This document shows positions 15,201 to 28,500 of a stretch of 64,000 nt of DNA, in pieces. The stretch spans positions 3,345,813 through 3,409,812 of the forward strand of contig WARS01000033.1 in the NCBI GenBank assembly GCA_008933995.1, in the 5' to 3' direction. The translations under genes were made by a program, and so were the position numbers. Numbering within the stretch: the stretch's first letter is position 1; each line of letters opens with the position of its first letter. The notes under the pieces are model-generated. The model made no database searches. It was given only the letters and a program-made list of their open reading frames with translations, and was not told the DNA's origin. This DNA comes from Datnioides undecimradiatus. Lineage: Eukaryota; Chordata; Actinopteri; Lobotiformes; Datnioididae.

Positions 15201-18200
15201 AACAAACAGGGGCTTCACACCAATCTGGGTTTGTTCCTTCGGTGTCGACAGTAAACAGCAGAAATCTGAGTCAGGCTGACTTGGGAAGCTTCCTCCTGCT
15301 ACTCAGACACAAACACACAGGTCACACAGGTGTAGTTATATGTAACTGACACTGAGGGGGGAGGGAGTCATTTAGCCTGATGCTAATTAGACGTATTTTA
15401 TTCAGTGAGACTACGGATGTGAATAAGCCCGCCACAGTTCACCTGGTTTGCATAATCTGCTGCTAAATAAAGCCTGGCGTTTGATGAACGCATGTGAATT
15501 TATCTGGAGCTGCGAGAGAGGAAACAGCCTGCCGTTATCAGCTCAACACAAAGATCGCTGGTTAAATGGATCATGAGAAATCTGTGGCAGGGATGTCTTT
15601 AACTGGATTATTTCTAGAAACAGATAAAAAGGACCTATTCACTGCTATCAGAGTGGTTTAGTCGAAGCAGAAGTTTAACGCGAGGGCAGTGGAGTGTTCC
15701 TATCTGAGGCCGAGCGTGATGTGTGCGGAGATAACAGTGCATCTCCAGACTGCCTCTCCTCAGTCGCAGACATGAGCGCAGGGTCGCTTCCACGCAGCTG
15801 GGTGGTCGCCGCGTGAGGTGGATTGTCAGTCTGACAGCCGGTTTGTGAGAGTTCCTGAGATACCGATGCTAGAAAACTGAGTGCACTGGCCCTTTAAGTC
15901 TACAGCCTCTCATCCCCTGTGTGAGTCTCAGTAAGCAGTGATGCAAATGTTAAATCTCAGGTACAGCTTCCTGTGCAGCAGCGGTCAGTCACCTTTACAT
16001 ATGTATTGCATTAGCCAAACTCCAACCTTACTGTTTTAAAATGCCTGACAACTGTTAGTGAGTATCATTAATGTAGCTCAACATAAGTTTCCTTTATATA
16101 AAAATATATATTTATATATAGTGTTTTCAGACCTTGTTCCCACTTTCTTTCTCCTTCTTCTCCTCTGTCTCGGGGCTTGGCAGTCGGACCTTTAGTTTGA
16201 CCGACCCCTCTCTGAAAATGTCCCCGAAGCCGACGCCTCGGATCTTCTTGGGCTGAGCAATGACTCCGTTCCCTGAGGCTGGCTGAGGCGATGTGGGGGC
16301 GGCGGTGCTTTCCATTCCACTTCCATCTGTAGAGGAGAGACAGCAGCGTGAGACAGAGGGGAAGTCAGTCCACAAGTCTCACATCTTAACGCCGTCCCTC
16401 CTGCTGCAACACAGGACACGTGATTTCTCCTGGAATACACACGTGTCATTCCACTGTCAGCCAGCAGAGGGCGCCAAAATTGTGTTTGTCTATGAACACA
16501 GATTTTTTTTTTATTTTTTTTTAATATATATAATATATATATATATAAAAAAAAACAACAAAAAAAAAACAAACAAACACACACGGTTCATTCATGAAAA
16601 ACTCAGCAGGTCAGTTCTGAGTGTCAACAGATGCAGGTGTGACGGAAAACAGATGCAAGATGGGAAACATGGATGTGTGACGCTATTTCCTCACATCAGA
16701 GCACTGAAATGAAGCTAACCAAGTGGATCCTCATGCGCGCGCACACACACACAAAAACACACACACACAAAAACACACACACACAAAAACACACACCCAC
16801 CCACACCCACACAAAAACACACACCCACAAAGAACTGCTAGCAGGCTAAATGTTCAGACTGATGCAGCTGCAGACTGAACCTCCTGTCGAGGCTTGTTTC
16901 AGCTGTGCTGCAGTCACACCTGCACAGCTCCATCACTGCACTGAAAGCTAATTAATCCAATGATGCAAATAAAAATAAAAACAATAACAAAGTGTCGAGA
17001 CGCTCTTTATGGAAACAATACTCCAGTATGAGAATAGAGAATAAAGGTCTGAATGTGGAAACTGAGGTCTGCGCTTGTTTGTCAGGTGCTGATTGGTAAC
17101 AACAGGCTGAAGCCACCTGGGCTGCTGCTGCACAGTGTTGTGTGGTGGATTTTAAAGGCGCACCGCAGCCGTGCAACGGATGCACCTGTTTTGATACGGC
17201 GTCTGACCGAACAGGAAAAATTCCAGCACACCCTCAGCGGCGTTCTTCCCGCTTGGCTGCACCCTTCACCTCACTGAGGCCCTGCTTGTGTCGCTGCGCC
17301 GCTCTTACCGGCCTCGTCTGCTGCCGTGTCGTTGGACTCGCCGTCCTCTCCCGAGGCGTCCAGCTCTTTGACGAAGTTAGAGGGGAAGAGTCCAGATTTG
17401 CCGTTCAAAGTGCCGTTCCACCAGCCCTCCTCGACCTGCACACAGAAGCCAGTCACCAGGGAAATGTTTTCTCTATTTAAATACTTTTATAAATCTGAGG
17501 CAGTTCCACTAAAGAATGATACTGATAATATGCTATTAATATGCTATAGACACGTGTGACCAAGTTACTGCTTTATTAAAGCAGTTTTCATTTTACACTT
17601 CTCATTGAGCAAACCTGCTGTACAGTACAGTCTCATACTTGTTCAGACTTGCCAACGCCACAAATAACCACTGAACAGTTTGTGTACCTTCAGCGGTTAA
17701 ATGCACTGACTGGTTGGAACACTCCACCTGAAACCAGCACGTCTCTGATTCCACACCAATTACCTTTCAGTGTTTAGCCCAAACACTGAAAGGTCAGTGA
17801 TTCAAAAGGCCAGCGTGTGCGTCGCTGGAGTATGCGTTCCCAAACAGACAGTGACATCATTTAACTGTGTTAGATGTATTTAAGGCTGAGCACCTACCTC
17901 TTCAGTAATGTCTATGATCTCTCCCACTTTCAGCTCCAGCTCGTCTTCATTCACCGGCTGATAATCGAACAGCACCTTGCACTGTCTCTTCTTGGGCTCT
18001 GTGAAGAGGCGGATCAGGAAACAAACTCAATCAACCTGTTGTGGCCTCGCACCAGGACACGCGACAGTTACGCCGCGAATACGGCACGTCCCTGCCTCCC
18101 CCACGAGGGGGGTGGTGTGAGAACAGTGACAGGTGTGAAAGCGAGGAAGGAGTAAATCCAGGAAGTGGGAGGGGTGAGGAAGAACCCTAAGCTTCCCTCA

Positions 18201-19535
18201 ACAAGGAACTCTGGGACTGTTGTGCAAGGTGATCCTGTGGCAGGCAGCAGACACGCCCTGCTGAATGAGCCGAGCTGCGCACAGAACACAGAATAACCGA
18301 TAGCTACAAAGCTACCCACTGTGGTGGGATGATGGGAATCTCTCTTAGCGAAGACAGCATGTAATCAGCTGCTTTAAACTGAGACTGAACTGAACTTGAT
18401 TGAGTCAAGAAGCAGCTGCTCTCATGCTTACCAACATCACACTCTGTGACAGCAGTTTGCTGACAGTGCAGAGTGACAGCTGGTGCTGGGGGAGACCTTT
18501 GTCATGTGTTCAAGGCTACCGACATACAGGAAGTACACAGAGCCCGCAGAGAGGTGCTTTACATTATAGCCTCTTATATTTTATACCAGCTCGAAATGTA
18601 AAACTCATTCGAGGATCAGCAGTGCAGGCTGGGGCTTTCCCTCAATCTCTTTGACACAAAGTTGGCGAGGCACATGGTCGTGTGACGTGGACGCTGATGA
18701 AAAGGAAATGCTAAAAGTCAATCAAATTAAAAATATAGCATTTATGCAAGTGTGTGTCCCAGTGATTAAGTTTCCCTAGAGTGAGGGCTCAGAGGTGAGT
18801 CAGACAACTTAAAACTAACCTCACCCGTGAACTTCTGCTTTTCCTATATGATCTCTCAAGAACCAGAACTCAAAAAGTACCTCCTGTGGTTTCACATCTT
18901 ATTGACTTCCAAGAGTTAATATAGATGCACATTTGTTTGCCTCACGAGTGACGGCAGTTCGCTGCAAGATGTGAGATTCAGGGGCAGCTGCTAAGAAAAG
19001 GCGCTGCCACAGGTCAGAGGGACCAATGGCGGCTCTCTGCTAAGCCGGGAGAACCCTGCGGACCAATCAGGATCAAGTACACAAATGTCAGCTAGCACAG
19101 CTCTCACCAGTTCGACTTTAAACTAGGGTTTTACATTGCCACATATGGAAATCTGACTGTTTGCCCTGTTTCAGGCTGATTTTACACCGCCCGGACCAAA
19201 ACTGCACGTCACACGAAAGCGGAAGTGCGGCGCCGCTGTGTTTGCGCTTTAATTTTTCACCAAAGTTAAGCTCTGAACTCACAAACCCTCAGCAAGCGTA
19301 CCCACTTTGTCAGAACAGGCGCATAGCAACGGTCGCTAGGTGGGAGAAGATGCAGATGAAACCGCACTCGGGGTGGGATCTTTGAGCAAGACTGGACAGG
19401 GCGCAGGTATGCAGCAGGCCCATACATAAAAAATCCATTCAGGACTAAACGGCAGTCTGTTGCCTTGACATATATGACTTTTAATTAAAGATCCTCACTT
19501 GTGAACCAGCATCGTTGTGTTATGAACTTTCCCAT

Positions 19536-19581
<46 letters not shown>

Positions 19582-22500
19582 ACATCTTACTCTTGGAAGC
19601 TGCCGGCGGCTGAGGCTGGAAACCGCCCGTCGGGATGCCGATGGTGCTCATCCTCTGAACCAGGTTGGCCACGTTTCCCGCGCTCTTCTCTCTCCTCGGA
19701 GCCTGAGAGCTCTCCTCTTTCGGCTCGCTCTTCGTTTCCTTGACCTCTTTGGAGTCCTTCTTCAATTCCTTAAACAAAAAATAAAGACAGCAGGCGCACT
19801 TCAAATACAGCACAAGTAGAGGGCCTCAAAAAGAACTCTGAGTCCAAACAGCTGGTGGATTCATTCAGGTTAAAGGCTTAATGTGCTGTTTTCAGCAGCG
19901 GTGTCAGTGGCGTGACTCACTTCCTGACCACTGACCAGAAACCTAATTTCCTAACCCCAGCCTTAAACCCCGAATGAACCCGTTAAGGAGGCAGGAATAT
20001 GCAGCAGTAGACTGTAAGAAAACCTAAAACCTCAACAATCCCTTTGTTCCCAGAGTGTGGTCATCCAGACCACCTCTGGATGAGCTTTAGGCCACATCTC
20101 TGTTCTGTAGGTCGGAGCTCAGCACATCAATTGAAAATGAGGCAGGGGTACAAGCTGAGACAGTACCCACGGAGCCGAACAGGGCTGCACGGATAGACGT
20201 GTGACGTGTGAAACAAGGTGTGCTATCAGTTTCACACAGCACAACGGGAAGTGAAATGTGTGTGATGGCGTTGCTTTCTGGCAAGCTGAGGAGACACAAA
20301 GTAAACAATAACCATGGCAACCCGCGTCAGCGCTCAATGCAGCATTGTGCTTCTTACAGCCCACTCATGCTAAATGTAGCTTCCGCTAATGATCCAAATC
20401 ACGTCACGAGCCAGGCCGTAAAACAGCTGCCGCATTCTCCCGGCCCCGGGAACTCGCTGACGATGGCACAAAGTCCACGTCACACCTTAAACACTCAGCT
20501 GTACGCAGGGGCGCTTGCGTGCACATCTGTCCATTCTCTGCGGCCTGCTCTCTTCCTGTGCAGGGCCCCAAAGTAGCTAGGACCAATCCCAGCATGCACT
20601 GGGTTATGAGTCGTGTGCACTGGATGGATCAACAGACTGTCTGTGGTTTAATTGATTGTTTTCTTTTTGTTTGGCTCGTCTTCCCAACGCATCAATCTGA
20701 CATCATCTGACACAACAGCAGACATCCAGACTTAATACTGACTCTGTGACTCTTTTATAAAAGGTCAAAGATCAAACATCAGCTTTTGTCAGGTTAGTCT
20801 AAACTGAATGTCTTGATCCTGCACTGCTCAGCAAGTCGGTAACATCCGATTATGGATTTTGCAGCCGATCGCTGATGGTTTGTTTGTTTTGTTGTAGCTG
20901 CTGTTGTGATGGTGTGGTTGTTCTAAAAGGTTTCGTTTACAGCTCGTTCCCCACAGGATCAGCAGGTTCCTCGGCTTCTACACCATCATGAACAGCAGGG
21001 TATCGCGGCTCTCTGGGAATATTAGTTCCTTTTCTTTTACTGGAAATACTGCTTTGATTTTATGGAAACAATTCTCACGTACAGTATGCCTTCTACTAAA
21101 ACTAAAACCAGGAAACGCAAATTGTTTCTATCTAAAGAAGAAAAGACAGAACTGAGTCTTTTTACTTTTCCAAGTGCATTTTTTATCAGCTTGGCAGCCC
21201 GGCCTCTTAAAGCAAGGGTCAAAGGAAACCCAGGAGCAACGTCTGGGTGTGACCTATGACCCTAAACCTATCCTACAGTCACTGACTCCTGCCTGTCACT
21301 CAGCGCAGACTCAGTCCAGACCCAGAAACAGCTCCCACAGAGTCGGAGCTCGGAGCAGGAGCAAGTAAATGTGCTATTGTGAGTCTTTGTAGCCGGCCAA
21401 TCACCCGTCCACTTCCTGGTTCACGCACGCTGACTCTGCAGTTCTTACTGGAGAGGAAATCCAGCTCTGTGTGTGTGTGTACTTGTATACCAGGCCTGTT
21501 TTACACAGGAGGTCAAAGAAGACTCCTCATCATGAACCATTAAGGAACAAACAGTGAGACGCATCTGATCCAGAGGCACAGACGGACTAATCTCAGACTT
21601 CTGCTCCCCGCTGTACGTTCACTCACTTCCTGAGGGACTTTCCACTCACTGTTTATTAGATCAGGCCGCACATTAGAGGGAGGCACAACCCTGGAAGAAT
21701 GACTCCTGTCCATCCCTGCTAAAGTGTCGTAATCCCCAGTTTATACAGGTCATACACTGGTCAAGTGACAAGAGAACAGCTGGGGCAATGTACCAAATAA
21801 AGACGATCTCATTTACTCATATCACAACTTCAAATCTAGAGTTTAAAAACACCTGCTGGATTTTTCCAATCACGTTTTCTGTCATTTCATGGCTCAACTA
21901 GTGAACCTTGCAAACGTAATGCTCTTCACGGACAAAGAGAGGCTAATAGCTGTGGGGCTTCAGTGAGACACAAGTATCAGCTTGGCAGTTTTACACTCTC
22001 ATAATCGCCACGAGCGGATCCATCAGAGTTTAATGACGCCTGTAACGACTTCATCTAATGAAAACCAACTCGTAGCACCGTCGAGGGATGTAAATGAAGA
22101 GGCGGAGAGGGCACAGCGTTATCAGAAAGGCGGGCGTAATTGGACTTAATGTTGAACGTCGGTTTGGTGAAGCTGGACTGGGCAACATGTCGAATGCGTA
22201 GGATCGCTGGCCGGGAGTGCCAGGAGGAAGCGAGAAGTGTGGTGACACCCAGGCCGACACTCGCAGTTTGCTAACAGGTGGATCACCTTATTTTAACAGG
22301 GTTTGTGTGTAATTGCTTAGGGTAACAACAAGTTTTGAGCAATCGGCAGCAGCAAAACGAGCAGCAATGCAATCCCTGAAGTGCCCACCGGCGTACGGCT
22401 GCTAACGGTGCTCATTATGACCGCTGCGCTTGATGCTCCGCAGCCTGACGCGGCAGTAACTGATTCACTGATCTGCTCCCGTTTGTCCTGTAACAGCTTC

Positions 22501-25500
22501 TGTTATCGCATTATGCTGCAGGCGTAATCACTTCCCACCTCTGTTTCTAATCAAGAGCTCTCAGCACTTCATTCAGGTCAGCATACCTGCACGGTTCCCA
22601 GGCGACACATTTGGTGCGCTGCAGTTTGGCTGGATGCAAAGTTCCCACACATTGAACCATGAGTGAACGGGAGTCACGGCTCCGATGCATCGTGATAAGC
22701 TGCAGCCTTACGGTGAACGCAGGCTGCAGTGTAACTCAGCAGAGCTTAACAGCGGTGGGGATCAGGCTCCACTAGTCTGTGTATCCACTTCACAATTACT
22801 CTTCACTTTATTCTCCTAACAGTTATTAACACGACTGCAGTAATCGGTTTGGGGTATCATAATATTGTGATGTATTATCAGTGATGTCACTTCCTGGTTC
22901 GAAAGCTGCATCAGTGGAAAGTGATGAGACTTTCTGAACTAGCTATTATTTCCTTTACACACTGAGTCAATATACGCACATTATATTTATCAAAGAAATA
23001 AATTTAATATTTAATAATTTAATTAAAATTTAATATTAAAATTATTATATTTTATTGAAGCACCAAGTCATCCCCACAGTACTGTCACACTGTCCATGCC
23101 AAGTCATTTCCTGGCCATATTGATACTGATCTGTCTGATGCAATTCTGGTCTTGATGTGAAATGTCCCTTTTGTGTGTGCAGCCACTGCAGTGCATGGGT
23201 TCATCATGCTCTGTGCGTGTGTCTACTTTTCGACTTTACGCTGTTGGTGCCATTCCATAACTTTCACCCTGTATAAACTGGTGAAATACACTGATTCATT
23301 ACAACTGAGCAATTATAATTTAATACTCGCATTTAATACTAGCACCTCTAAACATATTGCATTGTATTACATTGTAATATATTAAATTGTGCCGCATTCT
23401 TCTTGAAGCTGCATTCATAACATTTTAGACTCAAACGGGGCTCAACCACGCCGTGTGGTATGTCTCTACAATTCACTTTAAGAGCAACTGTTTCTGGGAC
23501 ACTTACAGAAACATTCACCGCTGACTCTCTGTGTTTGGCCACGTACGGCTCAGAGATATGCCACGTTTCAACCAAGTCGCGTTGTTAAATTGTCTGAGTT
23601 TTGTCCTCTGTGGTGGTTAATTCTCATGAGGCTCCACTGAGACAGCGTTATGATGTTTGCTCATTACATTTTAATGTGATTTAACTCGTCTTCTAAAAGG
23701 TCTAAGAGGTCTTTCATAAAGCATTTTTAAAATTAAAGGTTTAAATTGCTTCAAACTGTGCATGCCCACAGAAACACAGACGCTCCTGTCTCCAAGGCAA
23801 TCTTCCATAGATTATTCTCAGTTTAAAGGCACTTGAAGAACAAGCTACTCTCATGCGAACTGATGCTAACTAACTATGATGAAGCACCGTAAAGTTTCTT
23901 ACCATGTCACCCTCGGGCATGTTTCACGTCCCACGACCGATCAGCTCTAACACCAATTAAAGGAAACAGGAAGAGCACAACATCTCAGATGACAGGAGCA
24001 CTGTCGGGAGCAAAGTTCAACAGCCAGCAGGCTCCTTAGAGGATTAACTATCCGAGGTCAGTGACTGGGCCAGGCTGCTTAGCCGATTACCGATCTCACT
24101 ACGTAGGATTACGGGGCAGGACAAACAGACGAGAGATGAGAGAAGCGAGGAGCGAAGGCAGACGGCAGGGAGCGGGGAGCAGAGGTCGGTGGCGCTGTAG
24201 TGACTCATTTCACAGCACGTGAGCTGTGTAACCATCACACAAAGGAAAGGCACGTTTCATGGCAGAGCACTCAGCTGCCACAGCTATGGAGTCACACCAT
24301 GAGATGACTTTGATCCAGCTCAACCAAAAACACATACTTCAGACAGTGCGCATCCATCAGTCACCAGCTGAACTGAAGCAGGACATTTAGGACTGATCTG
24401 AAGAGAAGGTCATGATCGTTTCCACGAGGTATCAGCTAGTGAGAGAATAGCGAGAACAATAAAGGACCTGCACCACCCACAGGTCATTGTTTTGCCTTTT
24501 CCAAATGACAGGTTGGCCCATGCAGCCGTGCACTGCCAGTGTCTGATGCTTCACTAAGTGGAGCACAGAGATCCACTGTAATGATCAGCTTCTGCTGATT
24601 ATTAACGTGCAGTTTGTGTGTCAGCCAGATGCCTGCAGGCAGCTGCTCGGCTAACGTTAGCTAGTCAACAAGCTGATCAAAGTGGAACCGAAACACCGCC
24701 AACTCCCGTGGCTTCACCTCTCACAACCAGAGATGATATCTCATCGAGGAACACGCGCCCAGATCTCAGATCAGTCTGTTCCTCTTGCTAAATCCACACA
24801 TAGCAGCATGCAGACCAGCAGAAACACCTGCAGCAGGTGACCATGGTTACAGGTTTATAGGAATGTTGTCTGTTTGCAGAGTACATCTCCCAGCTCCACT
24901 CTGATTGGTTAAATATGGATTATTACACTATCACATCATAAACAGAGATGTGGCTCTGCATGACAAATGAAATCTTTCTGTACACTGAAGGAAACCAAAA
25001 GATTCCTGGTAACTGAATGAACCCCGTGCTGCAGGGACAAAGAGCATTTTTTACTCTTTACAGCATCAAACTGCACTAACGCCTGCTTCCACTGCCGCAA
25101 ATGCATTCAAATGACTCAGCGTCTTTCAATTCATCTTAACCAAAGCACGCAGGACTCCCCAGATGTGGGTGTTTCTCAAAGAAATCAGTGGCCACATCTG
25201 CTGCACCCAGCGACCAGCGGCCTGAGCCGCAGACTGATAATGCTCGCCGCTTCAATGGGATTATCTCTAATGGAACAACAACAGACAAAGGCACTGGAAA
25301 CCTCAGAGGAAGTGCACAGTCAGCGCCGCGCAGGTTAGATCCTGTTAGACCTCAGCGGTTAATGTGATCGACACAGCATCGACACAAACAAACTAAACTG
25401 TCTTCTCACCTTGACAAAGTTGTCGGGGAACAGGCCCCGCTTTCCATTGAGGTCTCCCTCCATCCAGCCGTCCTCCTCAATATACCGCACATTCTTGATG

Positions 25501-28500
25501 ATGTCGCCCAGTCGCAGGGTCAGCTCGTCATCATGGAGCGCGTCGTAGTCGTACTCCACCACGACCTCTACTCGGGACAGGATGAAGGAGGGGAAGGAGG
25601 GGAAGTCAATATGGAGGGCAGGAAAGGGGGGGAAGAGAAAGAGGGAGAGAGCAGAGAAAATATAAAGAAGGAACAGTGAGAGGAAGGGCACCGGGGTGGG
25701 AGCGGTACGCAGAGGAGGATTAGGGAAGCGGAGAGGACAAGGGAGGTGATGGGAGAAACAAAAAGATGCAAAATTAACAAAGATCAGGAAATAAATCAAT
25801 ATCATTCTGATAAAATTTATCAATACTGACTGCCTTGCATGTCAGCTGACACTGAGTACATCCGGCTTTTTGTGCACTGTGAGCCGTGTATGGGTGTATG
25901 TATGAGCCATGTGATTGCAGTCAGCGCTGTGTTGGCCTGGCTCAGGTTGAACCCCTCTCTGAAACGCGAACAAAGACGGCAGAGAGAATANTATCAAAGA
26001 AATAAATTTAATATTTAATAATTTAATTAAAATTTAATATTAAAATTATTATATTTTATTGAAGCACCAAGTCATCCCCACAGTACTGTCACACTGTCCA
26101 TGCCAAGTCATTTCCTGGCCATATTGATACTGATCTGTCTGATGCAATTCTGGTCTTGATGTGAAATGTCCCTTTTGTGTGTGCAGCCACTGCAGTGCAT
26201 GGGTTCATCATGCTCTGTGCGTGTGTCTACTTTTCGACTTTACGCTGTTGGTGCCATTCCATAACTTTCACCCTGTATAAACTGGTGAAATACACTGATT
26301 CATTACAACTGAGCAATTATAATTTAATACTCGCATTTAATACTAGCACCTCTAAACATATTGCATTGTATTACATTGTAATATATTAAATTGTGCCGCA
26401 TTCTTCTTGAAGCTGCATTCATAACATTTTAGACTCAAACGGGGCTCAACCACGCCGTGTGGTATGTCTCTACAATTCACTTTAAGAGCAACTGTTTCTG
26501 GGACACTTACAGAAACATTCACCGCTGACTCTCTGTGTTTGGCCACGTACGGCTCAGAGATATGCCACGTTTCAACCAAGTCGCGTTGTTAAATTGTCTG
26601 AGTTTTGTCCTCTGTGGTGGTTAATTCTCATGAGGCTCCACTGAGACAGCGTTATGATGTTTGCTCATTACATTTTAATGTGATTTAACTCGTCTTCTAA
26701 AAGGTCTAAGAGGTCTTTCATAAAGCATTTTTAAAATTAAAGGTTTAAATTGCTTCAAACTGTGCATGCCCACAGAAACACAGACGCTCCTGTCTCCAAG
26801 GCAATCTTCCATAGATTATTCTCAGTTTAAAGGCACTTGAAGAACAAGCTACTCTCATGCGAACTGATGCTAACTAACTATGATGAAGCACCGTAAAGTT
26901 TCTTACCATGTCACCCTCGGGCATGTTTCACGTCCCACGACCGATCAGCTCTAACACCAATTAAAGGAAACAGGAAGAGCACAACATCTCAGATGACAGG
27001 AGCACTGTCGGGAGCAAAGTTCAACAGCCAGCAGGCTCCTTAGAGGATTAACTATCCGAGGTCAGTGACTGGGCCAGGCTGCTTAGCCGATTACCGATCT
27101 CACTACGTAGGATTACGGGGCAGGACAAACAGACGAGAGATGAGAGAAGCGAGGAGCGAAGGCAGACGGCAGGGAGCGGGGAGCAGAGGTCGGTGGCGCT
27201 GTAGTGACTCATTTCACAGCACGTGAGCTGTGTAACCATCACACAAAGGAAAGGCACGTTTCATGGCAGAGCACTCAGCTGCCACAGCTATGGAGTCACA
27301 CCATGAGATGACTTTGATCCAGCTCAACCAAAAACACATACTTCAGACAGTGCGCATCCATCAGTCACCAGCTGAACTGAAGCAGGACATTTAGGACTGA
27401 TCTGAAGAGAAGGTCATGATCGTTTCCACGAGGTATCAGCTAGTGAGAGAATAGCGAGAACAATAAAGGACCTGCACCACCCACAGGTCATTGTTTTGCC
27501 TTTTCCAAATGACAGGTTGGCCCATGCAGCCGTGCACTGCCAGTGTCTGATGCTTCACTAAGTGGAGCACAGAGATCCACTGTAATGATCAGCTTCTGCT
27601 GATTATTAACGTGCAGTTTGTGTGTCAGCCAGATGCCTGCAGGCAGCTGCTCGGCTAACGTTAGCTAGTCAACAAGCTGATCAAAGTGGAACCGAAACAC
27701 CGCCAACTCCCGTGGCTTCACCTCTCACAACCAGAGATGATATCTCATCGAGGAACACGCGCCCAGATCTCAGATCAGTCTGTTCCTCTTGCTAAATCCA
27801 CACATAGCAGCATGCAGACCAGCAGAAACACCTGCAGCAGGTGACCATGGTTACAGGTTTATAGGAATGTTGTCTGTTTGCAGAGTACATCTCCCAGCTC
27901 CACTCTGATTGGTTAAATATGGATTATTACACTATCACATCATAAACAGAGATGTGGCTCTGCATGACAAATGAAATCTTTCTGTACACTGAAGGAAACC
28001 AAAAGATTCCTGGTAACTGAATGAACCCCGTGCTGCAGGGACAAAGAGCATTTTTTACTCTTTACAGCATCAAACTGCACTAACGCCTGCTTCCACTGCC
28101 GCAAATGCATTCAAATGACTCAGCGTCTTTCAATTCATCTTAACCAAAGCACGCAGGACTCCCCAGATGTGGGTGTTTCTCAAAGAAATCAGTGGCCACA
28201 TCTGCTGCACCCAGCGACCAGCGGCCTGAGCCGCAGACTGATAATGCTCGCCGCTTCAATGGGATTATCTCTAATGGAACAACAACAGACAAAGGCACTG
28301 GAAACCTCAGAGGAAGTGCACAGTCAGCGCCGCGCAGGTTAGATCCTGTTAGACCTCAGCGGTTAATGTGATCGACACAGCATCGACACAAACAAACTAA
28401 ACTGTCTTCTCACCTTGACAAAGTTGTCGGGGAACAGGCCCCGCTTTCCATTGAGGTCTCCCTCCATCCAGCCGTCCTCCTCAATATACCGCACATTCTT

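Larger units (their letters stand above)
16327..17308 (-). other. cd2ap intron 5
   Basis: Intron of about 1 kb containing two simple-repeat patches, an AT/T-A tract at 16502-16582 and a CA-A5 compound repeat at 16738-16829. Confidence 0.75.
22988..25990. repeat. 3,003-bp identical duplicate, left copy
   Basis: This segment recurs base for base, as far as I could compare, at 25992-28994 with an offset of 3,004. It starts at an AT-rich palindromic stretch and ends exactly at the N at 25991. It contains cd2ap exon 2 and flanking intron sequence. All open reading frames in the two copies translate identically. The most likely cause is the overlapping end of one assembly contig. Confidence 0.95.
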
